A DNA stretch of 51,159 bases from Gnetum montanum (Eukaryota > Streptophyta > Gnetopsida > Gnetales > Gnetaceae), in the NCBI GenBank assembly GCA_015680685.1, contig MNCI01007823.1:72981-124139 (forward strand), given 5' to 3'. The position numbers were made by a program, and so were the translations under genes. Under the pieces are notes generated by a model, which saw nothing but the letters and a program-made list of their open reading frames with translations, made no database searches and was not told the DNA's origin. Below are positions 29,979-41,632 of this stretch, one piece after another (position 1 is the first letter of the stretch; each line of letters opens with the position of its first letter).

Positions 29979-31900
29979 ATGGCTCCTTCTTGTAAGGATA
30001 ACTCTCCACCATTTTTAGGTGGATCTAATCAAAGATAAGAGGTCCAAAAAACTCCCCAACAACTTCATGTTGTTTACACCCATCTAGATACCTACAATAT
30101 AGATTTCACTTTCATCCTGCATCAAGAAGAGTAGCTTTGTTGGAGGAATATGAAAGGAAACATTGTGTTGTCTTCCAATTGATCTATTCCTACTTACTGA
30201 TATTATCATCCCACTCATGCCTAGCAAAAGAAGGATCAGTAGATGGAAGAATGATATGAGGCCTCTAAGGGAAAGAGGGTTCCAACCTAGTTATTCTTGT
30301 AGTAACATAAGGAAAGAAATGACTTCCTTTTAGGCTAATCCCAATACATGGACTCTCCTCCTTTCTATGATGAGGAGACCCTTAATGAAAGGTTGTAATC
30401 AACTATGGATAGCCTTGATGAGGAAAAGAATGGTTCTCAAGACTATTAGACCTTAACAGATAACAACTATAGCCACTCATTCAAAATCAAAGATAATTAC
30501 AAGCAAAAAGATAAAGAAAAGCAAGCTAATTGGGATAGGAATTGAAGGATAGGAACTAGCAAGCATCATTCTAATGTTGGTTTTCCTTCTTCCTCACCCT
30601 AATCATCATCTTTCTTCTCTAACTCCAATAAGAGGAGCAAAGGTCAAGACAGAAGAAAGTATAGTCATGATAGGGATGGAGATGAACGGGTGGATAAGAA
30701 TGAACACAGATCCCATTGGGATGATAGAGAATAGGTGCAAGGACAACAATAATGGAAGAAGCATCATCAAGAAACAAGACAAAGTAGGACTTATCATAGA
30801 AATCATTGCCATGACAAGCTCCACCATAATCATCATTACTATGATGAGCCTCTACTAGCTACCAAAAATATGCTAAATATTTTAAAGGTAGTTAGAATCC
30901 CAACAAGGCACTAGATGGATAGCAAAATTTAGAGCTTGGACATGAAAAATATCACCAAATTTGAAAGAGGATATAACTCAGATTCACAAAACCATTTGTA
31001 AGTCTTTCATGATGTCTATTCCTTAGAAAATATTGAAAATAAATGATAGAAGCTTAAACTATTTCCAAGAATACTCATCAAGGAATATGAAAGTTGGTAC
31101 CAATCCATAGAACTAGAGTCCATTCACTGATGGAGTATGATGTTGAAGCTTTTTAATGACAAGTACCAAACATAATCTAGAGTGTCCAACTTGTAGAGAC
31201 TAATCCAAGGATGGAAAGAAGATAATCATGAGTTCTTAAATGTAACCTTGGGTTGATACTATTTTCTTTTACACTAATGCCTAGGCCATGGATACTTCCA
31301 AAGGGATCAGCTATGCCACATCATAGATGGGCTCAAGAACAATTCAAGGAAAATTCTTAGAGTCTATGCTCAAGGGATACTTTCTAAGCTATGGAGTTGC
31401 ATATTCAAAAATAGATGATGATGGTTATGAAATTTGTTAGGATGAATATCCTAAGGGATGTTGTCTAGTAGTCTCACATCTATAAGACTCTATGGTGTAT
31501 GATTTAAATCATAGATTAGCAAAATGACAAGCACCCAGGAGATTTCCTTATCCACAAGGCAACTATAGATAGTAGTTCCACTAAAAAACATATTATTTGA
31601 GTGAATAGCACCTCCTCAACCTTAAGAGTAGTATCAATAGTGGAAAAACCCATAGAAATATCCTTACCAACAACCTAATTCCTATGGATACTATGTCCAA
31701 CAGACTATATCCCCATGTGCCTCCTCAAGCAATGCATCTTTCCCTTATTAGTACTACCCTTCAAAATACTATAAAGCACCTTATCCAAGGGGGAGTCTGT
31801 TTTTCCCTTCCATTCTACTTAGCACCCATCGACTCCCACACCTCAACCAACTACAACTTTCATACTTACTCCATCCATGTATGGTGAAATTTCTACACAA
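29979..31900 (+). pseudogene. Degenerate Ty3/gypsy gag (element E)
   Basis: Starts at ATG 29979 (MAPSCKDN). HVVYTHLD, then TFILHQEE and LCWRN (30065-30150), match element B almost residue for residue. The gag domain ITKFERGYNSDSQNHL is at about 30950-31000, and YEICxDEYPKGCC near 31430 is the Cys/His site with the first Cys lost. A Tyr/Pro/Ser-rich tail with YGYYVQQTISP follows to about 31900. Stops and shifts throughout. Confidence 0.75.
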
Positions 31901-31989
31901 CCATAGCAAAGAAATTCCATGAGGGTAGTGAATCTATAGCTAGATATCCCTCCAAGTGGTCTTGAACCAAAGCCTCATAAGAAGCCATT

Positions 31990-32600
31990 ATCTAAAACTA
32001 TTAGCCCTCTAAAGCCCTTGAAAACACTCATGGCTACTAACCCTACTACTTCTACCATTGAAAATCATACTAAGAAACCTTCAAACCAAGCATCTTCCAA
32101 AATCCACATTGTTATATTGATCCATATAGTCATAGATTGGATAAAGGCTAGCCACCTTCCCAAGAAATGATTTGATCAAGGGAGTCCAATCATATACTTA
32201 TAGACCATTGGAAATCAACCATGCAAGGCTCTCTTTGATTCAAGTTTTGGAGTTAACTTGATTTTCCAAGAAATGTACAAGGCTTAGAACCTACATCCTT
32301 TGATAATGAACATTAGATTTGAGCTTGAAGATTAGTCCATCATTATTTCTCTAGGTTTGATGAAAGACATTATGACCACCATCTATAGATGGTCCTATCA
32401 TGTTGATTTCCTTATCATCCATGTGGAGAATTACAAAGGAGACTTCCCTATAATCATGGAAAGGGTATGGCTAAGTATGATAGATGCTAGGATAGGGATT
32501 TGAGACTTTTTCATGGAAATTTCAATGAAAAATAAATTTGGTAAATTTAAAAGAAGAGAATTCCATGCATCACATACAGTAACATAGGGTGCCATTATGT
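31990..32600 (+). pseudogene. Degenerate protease (element E)
   Basis: WIKASHLPKK, ALFDSSFGVNLIF, then IIMERVWLSM and MEISMKN match element B's protease block by block. The catalytic Asp-Ser-Gly is now Asp-Ser-Ser (32237-32245, one G-to-A change). Confidence 0.75.
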
Positions 32601-32779
32601 GCAAAAACTATGGACCATCAAAGATACATCACTTCAAACATGCAATTAGTATGTTGAAACAATAGTGATTCAAAGGTGATTGTATGCAACAATCACAAAA
32701 TAAGAAGTTACCTAGTGGTTGATCATAGATGATCAAACTAAATCAACCATATGCATGGAACTAGCTAAGACCCTTACCA

Positions 32780-34400
32780 AAATCTATGTTAAAAGCATGA
32801 ATAAAATGGAGTAGCTTCATCAATAACTCTCCAACACATAGGATTGGGGAGAGTTTGAGATCCTTGATAACTTCAAACATGAGCCCCTTGAACTAAAGGC
32901 CTTACAAGTAGACATGAAATATGCTTTTCTAAATAATGGCAAGTTAGTGATCATTAATGCCAAACTTGCTCCTGAACAAAAATAGAAATTTTTGGAAGTG
33001 GTGAACAAATGGCCAATAGTCTTTTCTTGGTCATATCATGAGCTTCTACGAATAGATCCACAGATATGTTAGCATCATATCTATACAAACTCCTTCATCA
33101 AGTCCAAGTGGTAATTGCAATGAAAATCAAATCACAAACTTAAGTGATCAAGGAGGAGATTGAACAACTCCTCAAGACTAGGTTCATCTACCCAATTTTA
33201 GATAGTGAATCAGTTAGCCCACTCATTACTATCCCAAACAAAGAAGGAAAATCAAGAGTCTACATAGACGTTTAGCTAGTAAATATGGAAACTTACAAAG
33301 ATTACTTTCCATTACCATTTTTAGACTAGGTGTTGGACACCATAGTAGGGCATTACTACTATAGCTTCCTAGATAGTTGTAGTGGCTATAACCAATTTCA
33401 AATAGTATTGGAGGACCAAGCCAAAACTACATTCACAAGTCCTTGGGAAACTTTTGCATATAAGAAAATGCCCTTTGGTAGTGTAATGCTCCTACTACAT
33501 TTTAATAGTTGGTCCTCAACATCTTACAATAACAAATTAGTAACAAGATAGAAGTTCTTATTAATGAATTCTCTACCTATGGGGCTACATCTAAGCAAGC
33601 TTTGGACCATATTGAGTAGGTACTTCAAAGATGTGTGGAGACCAACTTGAAGCTCAACTAGTAAAAGAGCCCCTTAATGGTCCATGAAGGCATTGTCTTA
33701 GGATATAAACTTTCCAACAAAGGGATTGAGGTGGACCTAGAAAACATATGAGTCATCCAAGTAATTAACAAAAAACCAAAAATGGTAAACGATATAAGGT
33801 CATTCCTTGGCCACACTAGTTATTATAGGCACTTCATCAAGAACTTCTCAAGAATTGCTAAACCTTTGGTAAAGCTAACTAAGAAGGATGCATCTTTCAC
33901 CTAGACCAAGGAATGTGAGAATTCATTCTAATAGTTAAAATAGAATCTTGTGAAAACTCTAATTCCATGGGCACCTGATTGGTTCATTTCATTCCACATC
34001 ATGATTGATGCATCCAATTATGCTTTGGGTTTTATGCTTACATAACTAGATGATCATAAACATCCCTACTACATCCATTGTACAATCTAGGACATTGCAG
34101 GTGCATAATTAAACTACACCACCACTAGAAAGGATCTCATGTAGTGGTATATGCATTAGAAAAGTTCAGGCACTATGTGCTTGCATATCTAGTTTTTATG
34201 CACAAAAACCACATGTTATCTAGTTTCTTATGAACAAACCAATAGTAAGCCCTTGTTTTATAGAATGGCTATTGATTCTTCAAGAGTTTGACCTTACTAT
34301 GGTGGATAGAAATGAGACCGAGAATATGATCACATATCACTTGTCTCAATTACGATGGGAAAACAAAGAGGATGAAGGACCATTATCTGATTAATTTCCA
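32780..34400 (+). pseudogene. Degenerate reverse transcriptase and RNase H (element E)
   Basis: The N-terminal extension has ELKALQVDMKYAFLNNGKL (about 32888-32944), typical of Tat/Athila pol. RT follows with TRFIYPILDSESVSPL, the FPLPFLD block and FLDSCSGYNQFQIVLEDQ. Next are TTFTSPWETFAYKKMPFG (33330-33490). The place of the catalytic Asp pair reads INEFSTYG (33563-33568), that is Asp-Asp to Asn-Glu. Then VLGYKLSNKGIEVD, RSFLGHTSYYRHFIKNFSRI (33800-33850) and RNase H with DASNYALGFMLT (34009-34044) and LNYTTTRKDL. Active-site loss plus many stops make it dead. The motifs place the family firmly outside chromoviruses. Confidence 0.85.
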
Positions 34401-34479
34401 AATGAACTCCTATTTGTTGAAGCTGCTAAAGTTCAAAATCCTAAAGATCCCAACTGGTATGATCACATCCTCTCATATC

Positions 34480-35792
34480 TACTTATTTAGAGGATACCAC
34501 AGGAATGGGATAGTAAGAAGCTTCACTAGGCTAAACACTACATGAAAATTAAGAGTAACCACTACAAGAGTTGTGTTAATGGCATGGTAAAATGGTGTGT
34601 ACCTAATTCTGATCAACTTCAAGTCATCTAGGATGCTCATGAAGGTCATTGTAGGGGCTACTATGTTGGGAAGAGGATGGCCATTAATATCCTCATGGTG
34701 GGATATTACTGACCAATGATCTTCAAGGATGTCCATCACTTGTCTCATTCATGTGAAAGATGCCGAAGAGATGAGAGGATGACTACACAAATGGAAGGGC
34801 CTCAATAGTGGATTCAGTAGTTGGGACCTTTCAATCTTTGGGGCATTGATTTCATGGGGACCATCAACCCCATGTCCAATAGAAAGGCATACATCATCAT
34901 CACTATTAACTACTACACTAAGTGGGCTAAAGCTACTGTCATCATCAATTGTTTATCCTCTACAATAGCATGATTTATACAAAAAAATGTGGTAAATAGG
35001 TTTGGTATGGTAAGGATACTAATTTTTAATAATGAAACACATCTTATAGGGGCAACATTTTGGAAAATTATGCAATTCTTGGAGGTAAAACACAAACTCA
35101 CAACTCCATACCACCCCCAAGATAAAAATTAAGTAGAAGTAATAAATAGGAAAATGACTAGAATACTAACCTATGTAATTAGTAAATATAATAAAGACTG
35201 AAGAAAAAGACTCAATGATGCTCCTTAGGCTTATCGATTAACATGGAAGCTTCCTATTAGTTATTTCCCTTATGAGTTAGTGTATAGGAAACTTCTAACT
35301 CTTCCTTTACAAGTAGAGCTTCGTACACTTTCAATAGCTTCTAAAATTAACCTTGATTTGAGTCTAGCCCAAAAAAAAGATTAATGACATTAAATAAGCT
35401 AAATGAAAATTGATTAGTAGCCTTTTCCATGAATGAAGTATACAAGGCACTCAACAAAAAATGTCATGACCTCAAAACAAGGAAAGTTAAATTTCAACCA
35501 AGAGATAAGTTTCTCTACTAGAATCCCATGTATGTACCCCCAACACACAAAATTCCAAATGCTATGGAAAAGATCTTATATTATTCATATAGCTTTTCCA
35601 TCGAGGACCATGATGATTTACCACCCTCCTAGCTTGAATAAATAATTTTTGGTTAACATCCAATAAGTCAAATCTTTCTTGGACTCAAGGATAACTAGTG
35701 GTAAGAACACCTTAACCAATGATCAAGTAGATTATATCTTTTGAATCCCCTCCTTTCAACTCAGTCATGGAGGACATGGACATCCATGCTAA
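34480..35792 (+). pseudogene. Degenerate integrase (element E)
   Basis: A zinc-binding HHCC-like part (HEGHCRGYY ... CERC, 34630-34765) has one His changed to Tyr. The core has NLWGIDFMGTI with the first catalytic Asp (about 34836-34865). FNNETH follows at about 35025, where the second Asp is now Asn (G-to-A), then TTPYHPQDKN and VEVINR with the Glu (35100-35150). The C-terminal part has KFQMLW (35550) and ends in QLSHGGHGHPC and a stop at 35790-35792. It shares this end with elements B and C. Confidence 0.85.
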
Positions 35793-37190
35793 GATCTTGT
35801 GATGACTCAGTTTTTTAACATTTTGTTTTACACCATTATTTATAAGTTTTTCACTTTCTTGAATATTTTACAACTTATTATATATTTTTTTTCTTATTTA
35901 ATTTTCCTTACATGATTTTTCTTCGTTATTTCCATTAAGACTTTGGTACTTAATGTGGCTACTAATTATTGGAAGTTTAATTTAACTATACTTCATGTCT
36001 AGATTGATTGTTCAATAACTATATTTTATCTTTAAATTGTGACATAAATTAATGGAACATTGATTTTCTTATGGTATTAGGTAGTGAGCTCATATCATCC
36101 ACTCATTCCACTTAACTCCATGGAGTTCTTTCATCTTGGAAGCATGAGGTCCTTCCTTAACTACAACTTATAAAATAGTTAATGACCTTACTACTTAGCA
36201 TACTTAGAACAAATCGAGTGGAATAGCTAAGGATGTGGCTTTAAGGGGACTTGTCACCTTTTATACCTAAATACCTTCTTCATTTTTATGGGTATTCTTA
36301 TTAATATTTCACCATTCCTACTATTGACCACTAACAAGAAAAATGTCTTTGCATGGTGTGGTTCTCATGAAAAAAACATGGAAATTCAAATCACACCCCT
36401 TAAACATAATAATTGACTACAAGCATTGGTTATGAGGCTAGAAATACATGCTACCCATGCCTGAAAGAGCCCCTCTAACTAAGGCCCTTCCTAACTTTCT
36501 AATTCTCTCTTCTTCTCTATTTAAAATGATGGGTGCTCTTTCAAAGTGATCAAGAACTTTCGATGGTTGAGTAGTCTCAATGTGCTAATCTAAGGTTACT
36601 GGAAGTGCATGGACTTGGTTTTGACTAAGAAAGAAATAATATCAAGGCACATTAACTACATGTTCCACAAGGACTTCATGTGATTGGTATGGGAGACTCC
36701 ATTAATAAACTTTCTTTCTCTTCCATTATTCAACTCTTATCATCCACCACCTCACTACCTCCTATCATGGTTAATTAATGTGTCTCATTTGGTATGTCCT
36801 AATCCTTTGATGATTTCTCATGTGAATTCAGATTTTAATAGTTCATGATTATTAATCATCCTTGGTGAATATAGACTCCTAGGTATGAGGGTATGCAAGG
36901 GTCTTAATGGTATGAGCTTGCTATGGGAAGGACTCTCTTGCATATTCTTTGGTCTAGTTCTATTAAACTTCCTATCCCTTAGTTATTTTGCATTTGATTC
37001 TATCATTTTACATAAGAAACATAAATTTTTACAAACCTTGGGCATATATAATTTTCTCTAAATCTCATTTTCTAAGACAATCTCATATCCTCTTTCATGA
37101 TTTGTCATTATTCTAGGCTTTTTACCTTCTTTTGGACTCCAATTTCATCTTCAAACTCTCCTGCAACACTTTGTTTTTTCATGTGAAAGA
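35793..37190 (+). other. 3' region after pol of element E
   Basis: Non-coding. Blocks such as the GGTTCTCATG, the TCACACCCCTTAAAC and the ACTAAGGCCCTTCC segments (36350-36490) match the reverse complement of 17740-17920 in element B. The block near 36880-36990 matches B at 17290-17410. Similarity fades after about 37000. Confidence 0.6.
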
Positions 37191-37699
37191 TTGCTACAAA
37201 TATCTATGTTAACACATCCCCATTGATGCATTCCCATAAATGCAATATAAAAACACTATATATACATGTCAACACTTAGCCATTTTTCACATTTTCATTC
37301 CAATGCACATGGAGTTTTGCCATTTTTAGAGCTCAAAGACCTTCCAAGCACTATAACTTTTACACTACTTTTCTAATTAACCTTATTTTTTGATCCCATA
37401 GCTACTAGAGGTAAGCTTTATGTCATAGGGGCCACAAACCTTTGATTTATCATGAAACATTTTACATAAATTTTTGTAACTCCTCAAGGTTTAATTATTA
37501 AAATAACATTAAAAATCCTATCTACACCAAGTTAAACCTTATAAACAAACTCTAGTAGCTAATGGATAAAATAATAATACAATACTGAACCTACCATGAT
37601 CACAACAAACCTATGTGTAACTTAATGAAATAAGAAAGGTATAAAAAAGGAGCTAAATGTTACACATTAAATTGCTAATTCTTGATTACATTTGTGATC
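37191..37699 (+). repeat. LTR-like fragment before the extra ORF
   Basis: TGTTAACACATCCCCATTGA (37204-37223) resembles U3 of the LTR at 40757, and a TATA-like CTATATATACATG lies at about 37255. The rest does not align. At 37703 a TTGATACCA block resembles the decayed primer sites of this family. It may be a truncated 5' LTR of a second element, but no polypurine tract or clean edge is visible. Confidence 0.3.
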
Positions 37700-40536
37700 A
37701 TAGTTGATACCAAAGAAGGAAGCACTAGCGAGGGAACCTTCCCAACCAAGGAAGAAGTAGCCATGAGGAGGAAGGGGCAAATAGAAACCATAGTAGCCCC
37801 AAGAGTAAGAGGCCAAAGCAACTCATGTGAAAAGACCTCTTTGGGAGGATCTTGAAGTAGAATCTATTTAATAGATTTCCATTGCTAAATTAGCTAGTCA
37901 AGGTAAGACAAGGTGTCAAGGCCAAGATCCAATCTGGAGGTCACATTAGCAAAGGCCTACCTTGAAAAGATCCAAACAAAGAAGGTTTAAAGTTTGGTTC
38001 TCCAAGAACTCAACTTTGGACCCTCTTGGTAACTAACACCCAAGGATGTCTACACACAACTGCATGGGTCTTCCATGTGGCTCATTCTCTTATCTAGTGA
38101 AGAATGGTACATGGGGAAGACTTATCTATTTTGGAACAATAAACAAGGATACACATCCATTAAAATGAAAGATATCATTGTCTTTTACATGGTTGAGGCC
38201 ATTGCGGAGGTCCTTGACCTGCCTAATATAGGGGCAACTTTGGTGGAGATATCCACCTAGGAAAATCCTAAAGCCAGGAAAGATTGGATCCAATGCTGCT
38301 ATGGGGTGGGCCTCAAGGAGTATGAAATACTCACTAATGTGAAGTGCATGTATTTCAAAATTGCAATCTATTACCTAAATCTAATGGTGAGGCTCAGTAA
38401 GGTCACAACCTTCTTCACCCATGCATGCACTACTCTAAGTGGTAAATTCCCTATCAATCTTCCTCAGCTCATCTATTTGGAGATAGAGAAGAGGTTTAAA
38501 GAGAATGAGAAAGGAAGGATAACACTTCTCTTTCCATGCCTTATTCAGAAACTCTACAAGAGTGGAGGCATAGCACACTATCCGAATGGCACACTCTACC
38601 ATGCTTCCACAATATCTTAGTAGGAAATGATAAAAGATAAAGAAACTGCAAAGTTGTAAGAAGAGGAGCAACCATCATCATGACCTATGAAGAAGATCAT
38701 ACCATAAGCACATGCAACTATAGAGGGGCTTCAAAAGTTTTGTGAACATTAGCTATAGCTATAGCAAGGCTCAATAGGTGGTGGGAAACCATCTAGCATT
38801 AATCCATCTTAACAAGATCATCAAGACCATTAGCTGGCTAGAGGAAACAACTTCACTATTCTCAACACAATGAACATAGATGCCTATAAGAATGAATCCT
38901 AGTACCTGAGAAGTTACAATATCCATTCTTTGACATGAGTTTCCTAAAATCTTTAGGAATTCTCTGACCTTCTCAATGTACTTGGAGGAAGAGAAGGGAA
39001 CAATTGTCTTGGTGATGTAGCACCATGGGAAAGAGATAGTAGTAGAAGTGGTTGATAAGGTGGCCAATGTTCTAAATGCTCATGTGACAATAGTACCAAA
39101 CATTTCTTCCATGGTAGATGCTCAAACATCCACAAGAGTAGGAAGTAATTGATTGAGTGTAGCCTAACACAAGGATCTATTAGAAAGACTAGAGGAAACT
39201 AGGTAACTACTTCCAGAGATCTTTAATCTCATGAATGAAATTACAATAATTCAATCAAAGCTACTACAAACTAAGGGAAAATTGATCATTTCCAATGCCT
39301 AGCTATAGGTAGCCAACATAAAAAACCAATGGCTAGCTATTGAAGTTGTGAAGTTGCAATCATGTCTTTCTAACCCTACCACTCTTAGCCTAGATCTCAC
39401 ATGAGATGAAGCTTTTTAACAGCTTCAACAAAGAATCAAAAAGGTTGATAATGTGAAGGAGACCATGATATTTGACAACTCCTTATCAAAAACCTTTTCA
39501 TTCCACATTCATAAGGATCTAGCATAATTCCACAAAGAAAATGCAACTCTCACCAAGGACATTTACGACCTACACAATGTTGAGCAACAAAAAGATTAGA
39601 TGGTTGAATTCATTCAACAGTAGTAGGATAAGCTAGCCAAGGTGAACCTTGATTTGTGTATGGTGGCAAAAAAAAAATTGAAATCTCTCAATGGAGGAAT
39701 TTTGAGCACTTCACCAAAAAATAGCCATTGAGGTAGCCACCTAGAAAAACAAGGCATTGAAATTTGAACAAGTCAAACATCATTACAAGGTCTAGGTTGG
39801 GCTCCTTGTCAAGGTGAATGAGAAGGAGATACAGTTGACCAAGGTGAAGATGAACAAGACCTTCTAGCAACACCAGAAAAGGAGAAATGTGTGATAGCCA
39901 ATCTTTGATGACTTAAACACATACAACAAGACTAAAATTCACCTAATGGAGCTGCAAATCAAAGAGATGATTAAAGATATATGGAGCTTGCCAACCTCTA
40001 ATATGAAAACTTGGCTATGCTGACTCTAAGGAGGCCAAGGATAGAATTAGAGAAGTCACTAGTTCCTACCTCTTGTATGAGGTAGAATTCAAGCACCAAA
40101 ACAAAATACAAAAACAATTAGAGATAGACAATGCCAAGCTTAAAGATCTCAAAGGCTAATTCATTGATCAATGATTGATTACTAAAAGCCTAGCTAGGAG
40201 AATGAATGACTACCATGAGCTAGAGAACCTTGTAAGGACTTCAACATTGAATAAAAATAATTCATAGCATTGTTCATCAATGCCAAGGATTTGTTCCCAA
40301 CAATGCCATGAGCATGGAATATTCCCACACTAGTCCACATTGGTGAAACTACATGGACTATGTATGACCCATGGATCAAGGTAAAGAAGATGAAAGCATT
40401 ATTGGATGCTTTCAAACTTCTACCACCACCACCATGAGCAGCAAGATAGCCTCAACCACCTCCACTAACATGAGCTTCAAAGCCTAGTAAAAGACCTTTA
40501 GCACCCTAGGAGCCTCCACCTCCTAGAACTATTTGA
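37700..40536 (+). pseudogene. Extra degenerate ORF: plant-transposon-protein-like domain plus coiled coil
   Basis: Open pieces at 38075-38260 and 38306-38620 give a compact domain. It has a DIIVFYMVEAIAEVLDLPN block, later RLSKVTTFFTHACTTLSGKF, then INLPQLIYLEIEK and a LLFPCLIQKLYKSGG end. This order recalls the plant-only 'putative plant transposon protein' family (PF20167). From about 39100 to 40200 the frames are rich in Leu, Lys, Glu and Gln and look coiled coil. A C-terminal block has WTMYDPWIKVKKMKALLDAF (about 40347-40406) and ends EPPPPRTI, stop (40534-40536). The minus-strand copy at 46716-47838 shares this C-terminus. It lies between pol and the polypurine tract. The function is unknown. 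Confidence 0.55.
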
Positions 40537-40746
40537 ATTTTGCCTCATCTTTAATAGTATAAGGGAACCTTCTGAAATGTTTTATAAGGATGTCTACTTT
40601 TATTATTATGGACATCAATTTTCTAAATCTTTACAATCTAGCATTTAGATTCAGAAATTTAGTTAGCTAATAAATTTCATACTTTCCCAATTTTATAAGA
40701 AGCTTGATCCTACTTTTGTTCACTCGAAGATGAGTTTTCACTTAGT

Positions 40747-40950
40747 CATGAAGGTATGATAAGACATAGTCAACTAGTTGCATCAATGGAAATGTGTTAA
40801 CATAGCCCCATTGACATATCCCCATCAACACATGCTCACATGCATCAACACATATGTGTCAACATATATACAAGTCAAACCTATATAAATGCATGTACCA
40901 ATTTCATTTATGACATATTAAGATGAGTATAATCTGATTTATGTTAATTA
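40747..40950 (+). repeat. Polypurine tract and truncated LTR start
   Basis: CATGAAGGTA (40747-40756), the G-to-A form of CATGGGGGTA, precedes TGATAAGACATAG (LTR start 40757). The LTR has CATCAACACAT repeats and the TATA box TATATAAAT (40882-40890), like element E. Similarity is lost after about 40950 and no end is found. Confidence 0.65.
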
Positions 40951-41632
40951 AAATTTTATTAATATTATTTACATTTTTTATGTTTAATAATTATTTATAA
41001 TCACCCATCATGTCTATTCTTTTAATCAACATGATGATTTTCTTAAACCTATATATCTTTGATTCTTGTACATTCTAATATATGGAAAATCGTGTGAAGA
41101 TAGATAAGCATAACATGCTCTATTCTGCACTTATTTTCTTAGTCTTTTATATTACAAGTATCATTAACATTGTGAAAATATAAAGTTCATAGTGTTATAA
41201 TTTATCTAAGTTTTTCTAATATTAATATCTACACAACTATTTCAATTTCTTCATTGGACCTAATGATCATAATATCATGAGACTTAATAGAGAAATGGCT
41301 ACATGTGACCTTGAATGATCCTAAGGGTGAGATGCATGACATGTGGCATTAGAGGTTGACTTTGATTTCCCATTCCTTCTCATTTTTTAAATACAAAATT
41401 TTATCATATGACACATTATATGGAGAGACATGGAGACACATACCCACACACTACATGACCTAACAACAACATGGAAAATAAATCTAACTCTTGTAATAAT
41501 ATTAAAAATAAAAGATATAAGGTAACTACTGAGTAGGCTACAAATATTATTGAGCTTGTGTCTAACATGCATTTGATCAATCTTGAGATCTTCTAGGAGG
41601 AATATTCCTAAGAAGAGGGGAGGGGGCGAGGA
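40951..41632 (+). other. 3' end of a chromovirus-type element
   Basis: No ORF can be assigned. The stretch ends in a G-rich purine tract (about 41611-41632, AGAAGAGGGGAGGGGGCGAGGA) directly before an LTR that starts TGTAATAATCC. This is the layout of Del/Tekay-type chromoviruses (TGTAACAACCC start). The pol of this element is missing. Confidence 0.5.

Larger units (their letters stand above)
29038..35792 (+). mobile_element. Element E: Tat/Athila-type Ty3/gypsy element, LTR to end of pol
   Basis: A plus-strand unit with 5' LTR, primer site, gag, protease, RT, RNase H and integrase in the Ty3/gypsy order. Its 3' side is unclear. A region like B's 3' non-coding part follows to about 37190. Then comes an extra ORF to 40536, and a polypurine tract and truncated LTR of the same family at 40747-40950. 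Either E is one element of about 12 kb with an extra 3' ORF, or a second, gag-pol-less element starts at about 37200. Confidence 0.75.

Noticed and set aside
30574-30858. Overlapping plus (94 codons) and minus (76 codons) frames
   Set aside because: The plus frame is an out-of-register part of E's gag and the minus frame its shadow; no motif in either.
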